Under the pieces are notes generated by a model. That model was not told where the DNA came from. It saw only the letters and a program-made list of their open reading frames with translations, and made no database searches. Below, in pieces: positions 22,232 to 29,818 of a stretch of DNA of 34,829 bases. The stretch's first letter is position 1, and every line of letters starts with the position of its first letter. The DNA is from Phycisphaerales bacterium (GTDB lineage Bacteria; Planctomycetota; Phycisphaerae; Phycisphaerales; SM1A02), in assembly GCA_014238965.1 (NCBI GenBank), contig JABAAC010000129.1:1-34829 (forward strand), written 5' to 3'. The position numbers and the translations under genes were made by a program.

Positions 22232-23227
22232 TCAAACCCGCCAAACGCTACTGGCCCAGGTCATGCCGCCTCCAAAGGCAACAAGTACGACGATGTCGCC
22301 ATCGACGATTTTGCCCGCTTTACGCAGCTGATCGAAACACAGCCCTACCGAGCCCGCCGATGAATTTCCATAATGATCGATGTTGATGTAGACCTTGTCG
22401 TCTGGCAACCCAAGTTTGGCCTTGGCGGATTCGATGATTCGAACATTGGACTGATGACAAACGAATTGAGCGACGTCATCGACGCTGAGCCCGGTCTGCT
22501 CTAGGGCCAGTTCAATCACCTGCTGGAACTTGGTCACCGCAAAGCGAAAAACCCCTCGGCCATCCATACGTAGACAGCCCAATCTAATGTTCTCGCCAGT
22601 GGCGCCTTCAACCACGTCTTCCTCGCGACGCGGCATATACAGAGCCTCCCACCCGCGGCCGTCACCTTCGATGACTTGATGGATACAACCGCGATCTGGA
22701 TTCTCATCTGGCACCAAGACACAAGCACCAGCCGCATCGCCGAACAGGATGGAAACGCCTCGGTCGGTGTAGTCCACAACCGAACTCATGACGTCGCAAC
22801 CGATGACGCCAATGGCTTTGTGGCGTCCACTTCGAACCAGTGAATCCGCCAGATTGATTGCGTAGACGAACCCACTACAGGCAGCTTGCATATCGAAGGC
22901 GCCCGCAGGCTGCGCATCGAGAGTCGCGGCAATGCGATGCGCGTTGCTTGGACACGTCATTTCAGTTGTGACCGATGCGTTGATGATCAAGTCGAGGTCT
23001 GCCCCAACCATGTTCGCGTCGTCCAGCGCAGCGCGAAGTGCATCAGTCGCTAGAGACAACTGGCCCTCGCCCTTGGATGGATCAATGATCCGACGCTCGA
23101 CAATGCCAGTTCGCTTGCGAATCCACTCATCACTCGTATCAACAATCGCCTCAAGGTCGGCATTCGTCAGCCGACGCTCGGGCACGGCCGATCCTGTACC
23201 GGCGATGCGAACACCTGGAAGCGTCAC
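22232..23227 (-). CDS. fabH: 3-oxoacyl-ACP synthase III
   Basis: Condenses acetyl-CoA with malonyl-ACP to start fatty acid synthesis. The 331 residues carry the catalytic triad of the KAS III family: Cys in MQAACSGFVYA (about residue 117), His in FVCHQSNVRI and Asn in DHYGNSSAGS. The opening VRIAGTGSAVPERRLTNADL and the KRTGIVERRI segment are diagnostic. The start is GTG at 23227, overlapping the plsX stop (GTGA). Confidence 0.97.
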   Translation of the reverse strand: MTLPGVRIAGTGSAVPERRLTNADLEAIVDTSDEWIRKRTGIVERRIIDPSKGEGQLSLATDALRAALDDANMVGADLDLIINASVTTEMTCPSNAHRIAATLDAQPAGAFDMQAACSGFVYAINLADSLVRSGRHKAIGVIGCDVMSSVVDYTDRGVSILFGDAAGACVLVPDENPDRGCIHQVIEGDGRGWEALYMPRREEDVVEGATGENIRLGCLRMDGRGVFRFAVTKFQQVIELALEQTGLSVDDVAQFVCHQSNVRIIESAKAKLGLPDDKVYINIDHYGNSSAGSVGLCFDQLRKAGKIVDGDIVVLVAFGGGMTWASSVWRV

Positions 23228-24249
23228 CCCACGCTCGCTTCGTTGTGCTGCCCAAGCAGATCTTGGATGCGATTGTTGACGCCCAATTCGACGAATCGGC
23301 GTGCAGCACCAACAGCGTTGCAGATGGTCACGGCCTTGGACGAGCCATGACAGATCAACACTCCACCATTGACGCCTAGCAGCGGCGCGCCGCCGTACTC
23401 GTGGTAGTCGTACTCTGCATAGAGTTCCTTCACAACACCACTAAATTGCTGCGCAAGCACCGGGTCCAGCCCGGTGATCTTCTCTTTGATCCGCCGGAAA
23501 ATACCGCGTGAGAGGCCTTCGGCGAGTTTGATGATCACGTTGCCCGTGACACCGTCGCTCACGACCACGTCACATGCACCATCGAACACAGCGCGTCCTT
23601 CGACAAAGCCGATGAATTCGACGGAGGGATCTTCGCGCAGAAAATCGCGGGCATTCTTGAGGTCCTCGGTGCCCTTGAGTTCTTCCCCGCCAACACTCAT
23701 CAGACCAACACGAGGCGTATCAATGCCCAGTACTCGCCGTGCGTACACCGTGCCCATCACACCGTATTGATACAAGTGGTGCGGCTTGGGCTCGATGTTG
23801 GCGCCCACGTCAATGAAGGTCACGGGGCCCGCGAAGGTCGGCACGATTGCCGCAATGCCCGGCCGAGCTACTCCGGGCAAACGACGCATGTACATCTGTG
23901 CTGCGGCGGCAAAGGCACCGGTGTTGCCTGCTGACACGGCCATATCTATGCGACTGTCCCCGGCTTTGGGACCCGCCATTTTTGCCATTTGCACTAGGGC
24001 GCTACCGCCGCTTGATCGAACAGCCTCGACAGGCGAGGCATCCATTGTTACTTCACCTGTTGTACTAGGGACCAACTCAAGTCGGTCCACCGCATCGCCA
24101 GCCATGGCTGGCGCGCGATCGAGCACTTCATCCGTGCCGAACAAAACAAGTCGGTCGCCGGCGTCAAATGACGGCAGTGCAGCGATTGCTCCCTCGAGGA
24201 TGGGATCTGGCGCAAGGTCCCCGCCCATGAGATCAACACCGATTCGCAT
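23224..24249 (-). CDS. plsX: Phosphate acyltransferase PlsX
   Basis: Makes acyl-phosphate from acyl-ACP for the first acylation of glycerol-3-phosphate (with PlsY). The 341 residues open with RIGVDLMGGDLAPDPILEGA, followed by the DASPVEAVRSSGGSALVQMA segment, VSAGNTGAFAAAAQMYMRRLPG and DVVVSDGVTGNVIIKLAEG, all typical. The ATG at 24249 lies seven bases after rpmF, and fabH overlaps its end, the standard rpmF-plsX-fabH order. Confidence 0.97.
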   Translation of the reverse strand: MRIGVDLMGGDLAPDPILEGAIAALPSFDAGDRLVLFGTDEVLDRAPAMAGDAVDRLELVPSTTGEVTMDASPVEAVRSSGGSALVQMAKMAGPKAGDSRIDMAVSAGNTGAFAAAAQMYMRRLPGVARPGIAAIVPTFAGPVTFIDVGANIEPKPHHLYQYGVMGTVYARRVLGIDTPRVGLMSVGGEELKGTEDLKNARDFLREDPSVEFIGFVEGRAVFDGACDVVVSDGVTGNVIIKLAEGLSRGIFRRIKEKITGLDPVLAQQFSGVVKELYAEYDYHEYGGAPLLGVNGGVLICHGSSKAVTICNAVGAARRFVELGVNNRIQDLLGQHNEASVG

Positions 24250-24256
24250 GTGTTGA

Positions 24257-24442
24257 TCAGCCCAGGCCGGAGGTCTTGAGCGTCAGTCCAGGACGCACGT
24301 AGCCACACTCGCGACAGGCGCGGTGGGGATGCCGTGTGGCACCGCACGCAGGACACGTCGCAAGATTCGTCAGTCGCAGCGCGTGATGCGACCGCCGCTT
24401 GCGCTTACGCGAGGGGGAGGTTCGAAAGGCTGGTACGGCCAT
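24257..24442 (-). CDS. rpmF: 50S ribosomal protein L32
   Basis: Component of the large ribosomal subunit. The 61 residues begin MAVPAFRTSPSRKRKRRSHH and have two CxxC pairs (CPACG and CRECG) that would bind zinc, the zinc-bearing form of L32. The C-terminal tail after the second pair is short. The start at ATG 24442 is supported by AGGAG ten bases upstream and by the promoter at 24495-24523. No YceD/DUF177 gene precedes it. It heads the fatty acid operon, linking ribosome and lipid synthesis genes as in many bacteria. Confidence 0.95.
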   Translation of the reverse strand: MAVPAFRTSPSRKRKRRSHHALRLTNLATCPACGATRHPHRACRECGYVRPGLTLKTSGLG

Positions 24443-24494
24443 GGCGCTGGAACTCCTGAGGAAATACCCGCAGAACGGGCTTGGCAAGGCGGCA

Positions 24495-24523
24495 ATCGTA
24501 TGTCCGACGCCCTCAGGTGTCAA
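24495..24523 (-). promoter_or_regulatory. Sigma-70 promoter of the rpmF-plsX-fab operon
   Basis: -35 TTGACA (24523-24518, perfect consensus), 17-bp spacer, -10 TACGAT (24500-24495, 4 of 6 matches). Transcription would begin near 24488, 45 bases before the rpmF ATG. The -35 box overlaps the T-rich end of the terminator of the preceding operon by two bases. Confidence 0.75.
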
Positions 24524-24565
24524 TAAACAGCCCGCGACGAACCTCATTTGGGGCTCGTCGCGGGC
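24522..24565 (-). terminator. Intrinsic terminator of the nadC-to-membrane-protein operon
   Basis: Arms GCCCGCGACGA (24565-24555) and TCGTCGCGGGC (24540-24530) form a perfect 11-bp stem with a 14-base loop, followed on the minus strand by TGTTTATT. It lies 38 bases after the last gene of the operon and directly before the rpmF promoter. Confidence 0.85.
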
Positions 24566-24603
24566 GATTATGGCGTGATTCTCAAATGCGGTGGCTTCAA
24601 TTC

Positions 24604-25764
24604 CTACAACAGATGCAGCCAATCCTTGAACAGAAAGTCAAAGCGTTCCGTGAGCAGCGTAATGCGGCCCATGACGGTCAGGCCAAAGGCTGCACCGAAG
24701 GTGACCATCAACACAAAGATGCCCGCTCGAGCTGTCTTGCCCACGGCACCCTTGTGTTCCATCGAGAAGAAGAAGTACACAAGGCAGCACAGGACACTGA
24801 GCAGGATCACGACGGCGCTGAGACTGGGCCAGAATTGGAAGCCCTCGGCTCCCGCGACGTACAGCGTGGTAATCGTGCTCTTAATCTGCAGCAGAAAGTC
24901 CGACTCCAAGTGCGACAGCAATCGGAAGCCCGCCGTTGCACCAATGACAAATGCTAATGGCCAACGTGCGATCCAGCCACCCTTTGGTGACAAGCGCCAG
25001 ACAAGCATGCACGAGAGCACCAGCGGAATCAAGTAGATCCAGTTGAAGTGGGCTGATTCTGGCAGGCCCGGCACCGCCCACGCTCGGGTCGTATCTGGAA
25101 TGAGGTTTACAAGCAACTTGTCGACGATGCCAGTCCAGAACGACAACACCATCCAGTACGCAGCAGAGACGCCAATGACGATGGCCTCGGCGGTCTTGTA
25201 AAACGGGTTGTCGCCCGCGAGGAACGACATGATGAACAACGTCAGAATCGCCGCAAGCCACACACCGATTGTTCGGTTGATGGACAAACGTGCACCAGTG
25301 GTATCAGGCTTGACTTCGGTATCAACGATCCACGATACCGTCGCGCCCGTGGTTGTCCACCCGGCACCAAGTGCCTCTGCTAGGGGTTCGCTGTCAGATG
25401 CTTTCCATGCATCAGCTGTGAAGTCTCCCTGTACGTGAGCAAACGTCTTGTCCTCACCGTCAACGGCTTCTGTCTTTATCTCGACAATCGCCAAGGGCTC
25501 ATATCCAGCAACTGTATGTACAGAATCGTGGCGGCCGTCAATCTCAATCATGAGACTGGCCTGATCCTCTGAAATCCAATCGTCTATGTGCCTAGAGGAC
25601 TCGACCTGTGTGTAGGCCACCGTCTCAGACGTCACCCACACCTTGCCCGCATCCAGTGTGAACCAAGCAATGATCATGCCCAGCACCACAACCCCAGCCA
25701 TGATCAGCCAGCCGGTCTTTGCATTGGAACTCATGGGGGCGTTCGTTTTTGATGTGTCAGACAT
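24604..25764 (-). CDS. Polytopic membrane protein of the GlmL-like cluster
   Basis: A 386-residue inner membrane protein with one helix near the N-terminus (~18-36), a large extracytoplasmic domain (~40-160, rich in Thr/Asp and containing WISEDQASLMIEIDGRHDS), then about six more helices (~165-183, 194-213, 241-257, 266-284, 313-333, 347-366). It ends with TLLTERFDFLFKDWLHLL. I recognise no domain family. It is the last gene of the operon, overlapping the previous gene by one base, and a terminator follows. The arrangement suggests a channel or scaffold subunit working with its neighbours, but there is no direct evidence. Confidence 0.78.
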   Translation of the reverse strand: MSDTSKTNAPMSSNAKTGWLIMAGVVVLGMIIAWFTLDAGKVWVTSETVAYTQVESSRHIDDWISEDQASLMIEIDGRHDSVHTVAGYEPLAIVEIKTEAVDGEDKTFAHVQGDFTADAWKASDSEPLAEALGAGWTTTGATVSWIVDTEVKPDTTGARLSINRTIGVWLAAILTLFIMSFLAGDNPFYKTAEAIVIGVSAAYWMVLSFWTGIVDKLLVNLIPDTTRAWAVPGLPESAHFNWIYLIPLVLSCMLVWRLSPKGGWIARWPLAFVIGATAGFRLLSHLESDFLLQIKSTITTLYVAGAEGFQFWPSLSAVVILLSVLCCLVYFFFSMEHKGAVGKTARAGIFVLMVTFGAAFGLTVMGRITLLTERFDFLFKDWLHLL

Positions 25765-26639
25765 CAGGCGCCTCCCTTCTTGTCATAGAAGTAAATGAAG
25801 TTGCCAAGCAGAATGAATGCCACCATCAACAAGTGCGCGACAAACTGCGGCCCCATGCGCTGCAATCCAGCCTTGGACGAGTACTTCGAATCCACGATGG
25901 CCGGCGTACCCAATGCCGGATAAGCATCGATGAGTACTTGTTCGTAGCCCGCTGCACCCTTGATCGCGGGCAACAGGCCTTTGAGAGGATCGGGGATATA
26001 CGGATACAACAACGGTGCTTGCACGCCGGTACACCCCGCGACCAGCGGAATGCCCGCAGGTGTTGCCGCGTACTGCACCCATTGCTTCGTGCCCGGATCA
26101 CCAGCGCTGATATTGATGATCAGGTCCATCGCTTTGGCCGACTTGATATTCGCCGTCATCGGAATCTTGTTCAAATCCGTCTTGCGTGAGTCGGTAATGA
26201 ACAGCGATTTGATGTCGACGATGCAGTTCTTAATCACTGCCTCTGCGCCGGGCTTGTAGCCAAAGGACATAAAGTCCGTGCCGTATGTGAGGTCGGGATA
26301 CTCTTGGCCGATGACGATATTCATCGCATCCTCAACAAATGGCTCCCCCAGTGGCCAGAGGCACATGAAGTACATCTTGTGATGCTTCTGGGCGCAGTGG
26401 CGTGTGAAGGCCATGGCCATGGGCAGCAACTCGCCCTGTGAACCAGGGTCAAAGTCAAACGACAACAGGACGCGTGAGCCATCAGGCATGTTCTCAATCT
26501 GATCGAACACTTTGTATGGCTGCGTACCCTTAGGGACCGGTTCTGGAAAGCTCAGCTTGAACAAAATGGGCAATGCAACCGCAAGTCCCATCAGCAAGAA
26601 GACGATTCGACGATCAAGATTGCGGAGGTAGTCCAACAT
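25764..26639 (-). CDS. Membrane-anchored protein with a large extracytoplasmic domain, GlmL-like cluster
   Basis: A 291-residue protein anchored by a helix at each end (~11-29, IVFLLMGLAVALPILFKL; ~266-283, LLMVAFILLGNFIYFYD). The long domain between (~30-260) has SRVLLSFDFDPGSQGELLPMA, a cluster of MYFMCLWPLGEPF, YGTDFMSFGYKPGAEAVI and SLFITDSRKTDLN. The alternating strand-helix order suggests an alpha/beta fold. No known family is recognised. Three bases separate it from the upstream gene and one base overlaps the downstream gene. It may be a receptor or binding component; this is only inference from layout. Confidence 0.76.
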   Translation of the reverse strand: MLDYLRNLDRRIVFLLMGLAVALPILFKLSFPEPVPKGTQPYKVFDQIENMPDGSRVLLSFDFDPGSQGELLPMAMAFTRHCAQKHHKMYFMCLWPLGEPFVEDAMNIVIGQEYPDLTYGTDFMSFGYKPGAEAVIKNCIVDIKSLFITDSRKTDLNKIPMTANIKSAKAMDLIINISAGDPGTKQWVQYAATPAGIPLVAGCTGVQAPLLYPYIPDPLKGLLPAIKGAAGYEQVLIDAYPALGTPAIVDSKYSSKAGLQRMGPQFVAHLLMVAFILLGNFIYFYDKKGGA

Positions 26640-26642
26640 GAA

Positions 26643-27392
26643 TCAGTCCGCCGATCCGAGGTATGAGCGATCTACGCCGAGCAACACCTTGAGCGACGTG
26701 CTCACGATGCCCAGCGCGATGCCGATGGTGATGGCTCGATTGCCCGCCTTCTGGGGCACATCCATGATCATCTGCGTGAGGTTTTCCAACCGCAGCCCAC
26801 TGAGGAATTGATACCACGCACTGTCCTCTTTGCCGTGCTCGACGAGCCAAGCTTGGTCCGGAAGGAAGTCTGTCAGCCAGTAGCCCGCGTACACCTGCCC
26901 CAGTAGCACGATAAATGCCGTCCCGAGCAACAACGTGGCCTCCACATTCTTTGCTCGAAACGCTCGGAATGCGGCCGACGCGATATAGAAGGCCAGCATC
27001 GCAAACATGGTCGCGGTCAGTGGCACAAGGGCGTATTGGTAAATCCACCAGAAAGGTGAACCCTCTTGCACTGGGTTGGATGGCCAGGCGTTGGCCGGGC
27101 TGACCGCTGTGCCATGTGCACCGATCTTCAATAACCCGATCACAAGCACAATCACGAAGGCAACTAACGTGATTGCCGCGTAGCCCCAGCCAGCACTCCG
27201 TCTAGACACCTTGGCGAGGTTCATCATCACCAAGTTGCCCGCACCGAGCACCATGGCTGCCGCGGCGAGGATGATAAACATATCCATCGCATCAGCGCCC
27301 CACTGCTCCGTGTAGGGAATGAAGTAGGTCAAGATCAGCAAGAAGCCAATCGCCGCTGCCATAAGCAGCGGAATAGTTCGTTTGGCGATCAT
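26643..27392 (-). CDS. Polytopic membrane protein, GlmL-like cluster
   Basis: A 249-residue integral membrane protein with about six helices (~7-25, 37-58, 71-90, 121-143, 151-172, 224-240). A loop (~91-118) contains NAWPSNPVQEGSPFWWIY, and a second loop (~173-222) is rich in Asp/Glu and ends in QKAGNRAI. There are no recognisable transporter or enzyme motifs. The ATG at 27392 overlaps the stop of the DUF6754-like gene by four bases, and three bases separate it from the next gene, so translation is coupled across the cluster. Confidence 0.77.
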   Translation of the reverse strand: MIAKRTIPLLMAAAIGFLLILTYFIPYTEQWGADAMDMFIILAAAAMVLGAGNLVMMNLAKVSRRSAGWGYAAITLVAFVIVLVIGLLKIGAHGTAVSPANAWPSNPVQEGSPFWWIYQYALVPLTATMFAMLAFYIASAAFRAFRAKNVEATLLLGTAFIVLLGQVYAGYWLTDFLPDQAWLVEHGKEDSAWYQFLSGLRLENLTQMIMDVPQKAGNRAITIGIALGIVSTSLKVLLGVDRSYLGSAD

Positions 27393-28675
27393 TGGCCGTC
27401 ACCACTTTCTTCAGCAGTTGGAGCGGATTCAGCCGGCCAGAAACCAACCTTGCCAAGAATGTTCTCTTGGATGTAGTCCCGCGTGGCAACCATGCCCGGC
27501 GAGTGAGTTGTTGCCGCCAGCGTTGCAAACAGGCAACCAAGAATAAGCAAGCCCGCGGCAATCAACTTGCCAATGTCTTGCCCCTTGAGTGAACCAAGCT
27601 GCTCAGCATCACCAGAAAGGTATGCCGATGCGGCAAAGAATTCCTCACCGATCAGCGTGTAGTCACACGCTGCAACAAAGAAGGGCAGCTGCGATGGCAT
27701 GGCCGTACCGGCGATTTGAATGGCGCCGATGGAGTTGCCCGTTTCAGCAAGAATCAGCGACTCGGCATAGAACGCACCCATGTAGAAGCATGCCGCGGGC
27801 TTGTCACGAACCATCTTGCCCTGGATGCCGGCCGTATAGCCGAACTGCTCATCCGTCAGATAGTAGATCTTGTTCTCGTCGTAAGCATCAGGACGCCCCG
27901 CTGATAGGTACGCAGCCTCGACTGTTTCGCGTGCCGTGGTCATGACCAGCGAACGCGCGGTGGGCACTTCGAGCTGTGCGTCATACTCTGCAGCAGTCTT
28001 GGCGACGCTGCTGAGCACGGTCATGCCCGCAACCGTTTGAATGTCGTTGATGTCCAGAATGCCAGGCACAAACAGCACCTCGCGACCCATTTCCGTTGCG
28101 CGTCCAACGGCTTCGGTTACCGCTTCGAGACCGGCAATCTTGCGAACCTTTACCTCGCCACCTCGCTTGGCATGACGAACAAAGAACACGACAACGCCAC
28201 TGATGATCAGCATGATGATGCCAAACCAGATCTTGCCCATGTTGAAGTAATTCATACGAGCCGTCACGTTCAACTCGGCAACAGAGATAGCTGACATCGC
28301 GTTGTTGGTCACTGCCGCGACGCCGTACGTATAGGTCATGCCCGCGGTGGCATTCTCGTCCAAGAACTTAGAAATGCCGTAGGCCACGTCGCCCACTGGC
28401 TCCGTTCCCGCAAGGGTCGTCACGTCTGCCGTGCTCTCAAGACCTTCTGCAGTATCTACCACAGCACGGTAAATGACGTAGCCCTTGATGCCACTTGCTG
28501 CCGTGCTGTTGTCATCTGGCGACAACGCCCACGTAACATCGATTTGGCCACCGATATCATTTGGAGTGTCCTGGGCAATGACATTGGACGGCGGCGCGAT
28601 TGCCGCATACGCCATGGCCGGAAAGACCACCACGCACGCGATCAGTGCGATTGCCATATTTCGCATGTGCTTCAT
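27389..28675 (-). CDS. DUF6754-like membrane protein with an N-terminal fibronectin-type domain
   Basis: A 428-residue protein with a signal peptide (MKHMRNMAIALIACVVVFPA...AYA), a fibronectin III-like domain (~28-137; APPSNVIAQDTPNDIGGQI and GIKGYVIYRA are typical strands), one membrane helix (~148-166, FGIIMLIISGVVVFFV), a soluble middle region (~170-375) with VLFVPGILDINDIQTVAGM, LSSVAKTAAEYD and a FAASAYLSGDAEQLGSLKGQD segment, and a second helix near the C-terminus. The pattern matches proteins annotated DUF6754 in planctomycetes and Chloroflexota, recalled rather than searched. Both ends overlap neighbouring genes by four bases. Confidence 0.75.
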   Translation of the reverse strand: MKHMRNMAIALIACVVVFPAMAYAAIAPPSNVIAQDTPNDIGGQIDVTWALSPDDNSTAASGIKGYVIYRAVVDTAEGLESTADVTTLAGTEPVGDVAYGISKFLDENATAGMTYTYGVAAVTNNAMSAISVAELNVTARMNYFNMGKIWFGIIMLIISGVVVFFVRHAKRGGEVKVRKIAGLEAVTEAVGRATEMGREVLFVPGILDINDIQTVAGMTVLSSVAKTAAEYDAQLEVPTARSLVMTTARETVEAAYLSAGRPDAYDENKIYYLTDEQFGYTAGIQGKMVRDKPAACFYMGAFYAESLILAETGNSIGAIQIAGTAMPSQLPFFVAACDYTLIGEEFFAASAYLSGDAEQLGSLKGQDIGKLIAAGLLILGCLFATLAATTHSPGMVATRDYIQENILGKVGFWPAESAPTAEESGDGQ

Positions 28676-29799
28676 TCCTCGATGAGTTCCACGTTGGCAC
28701 GGGGCACCACAGCGTGCTCGCCCGTAGGCAATTTGACTTCTAATACACGGGCCTTCGAGCCAGAATCAAGCACGGCCGGTTCACTCGGCAAGCCGGTAAC
28801 TTCCCCGATCGATCCAAAATAAGGGTCGCGAATCATCCGAACAGGACGCCCGATGACGAGTTGCCCCTCTTCATACTTCGATGTGGCTTCACTTGCCACT
28901 GCCGCGGACCCAAGCGGAACAACGACCTCTGGCCGCATGACCCCAGCACGAATCTGCGTGGCGCCATTCACCGAAGCCTGCTTACCTTCAAAGCCCTTGA
29001 GCATGTCGAATGTACGGGCAGCCATAGCAATCTCGCCAAATCCCTCGGTCACAATAACGGTAATACCAAGTTTCTCACGCCCGGTGATGGCGACCCCGAG
29101 GTCATAACCGAGCATGTCCTTGAGGTCTGAATCGTCGATGCCACCAGACACAACCGCTGCAGCTCCAATACTGCGTGCACGCGCCACAGCTTCGGCCGTC
29201 ATCCGGCCTCCGCCAATGACAACGGCACCCTTCATGGCATCAGTGATGTGATGGGCATCCAACACTTCCTCGTTGCTTGTACACGCTGCCATGATGACAC
29301 CAGAGGTTTCGCCACCGACGCCGAATATGCCTTGTACATAGGCCACATCGGCCTCTATTTCGCAGCCTTCATCTGGCAGAACGTTGACGACCTCGCCACT
29401 CATATACGCACGCACTTGCACTGGAAGTGGCGCACCACGGACGATCATTTGACCGGTCACAGGCGACACCGTCTCCACTGTGCCTGCACACTTGCAGGGA
29501 ATAGAGGTCTTGAACATCCCGAAGATGCCCTTTGTCTCGGCGATGGTTGATCCAACCTCAACAGCGTCGCCTTCCTTGACAGACAAGCACGACATGACAT
29601 CGGCCGCGGGCATGGACAGAAGGTTTGCAAGATTGATTGGAAACACGTCGCCAGGCAAGCTGGTTTCAGCAACGACAACATCGGCTTCAACATGATCACC
29701 GCAACTGACTTTCACCTCACCGGCGATGGGCAAAATGCGACGGCACCTGTGTCGACGGTGATTCGTGACAAGTAGTCCAGGTGTATAAGCCTTGGCCAT
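28672..29799 (-). CDS. Barrel-sandwich and KOW domain protein, GlmL-like cluster
   Basis: A 375-residue cytoplasmic-looking protein. The N-terminal half (residues ~20-150) has repeated barrel-sandwich (lipoyl-like) elements: ILPIAGEVKVSCGDHVEADVVV, SVKEGDAVEVGSTIAE, CAGTVETVSPVTGQMIV and MSGEVVNVLPDEGCEIEA. The middle (~160-285) is a Rossmann-like alpha/beta part with GAVVIGGGRMTAEAVARAR and GAAAVVSGGID. The C-terminal ~70 residues hold a KOW-type segment IRDPYFGSIGEVTGLP. No lipoyl lysine in a DKA motif is seen, so the sandwich is probably structural. The gap to the GlmL-like gene is 19 bases; the downstream gene overlaps by four. Function unknown; perhaps an adaptor between the ATPase and the membrane proteins. 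Confidence 0.77.
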   Translation of the reverse strand: MAKAYTPGLLVTNHRRHRCRRILPIAGEVKVSCGDHVEADVVVAETSLPGDVFPINLANLLSMPAADVMSCLSVKEGDAVEVGSTIAETKGIFGMFKTSIPCKCAGTVETVSPVTGQMIVRGAPLPVQVRAYMSGEVVNVLPDEGCEIEADVAYVQGIFGVGGETSGVIMAACTSNEEVLDAHHITDAMKGAVVIGGGRMTAEAVARARSIGAAAVVSGGIDDSDLKDMLGYDLGVAITGREKLGITVIVTEGFGEIAMAARTFDMLKGFEGKQASVNGATQIRAGVMRPEVVVPLGSAAVASEATSKYEEGQLVIGRPVRMIRDPYFGSIGEVTGLPSEPAVLDSGSKARVLEVKLPTGEHAVVPRANVELIEE

Positions 29800-29818
29800 G
29801 GTCGTTTATCCACTCGCC

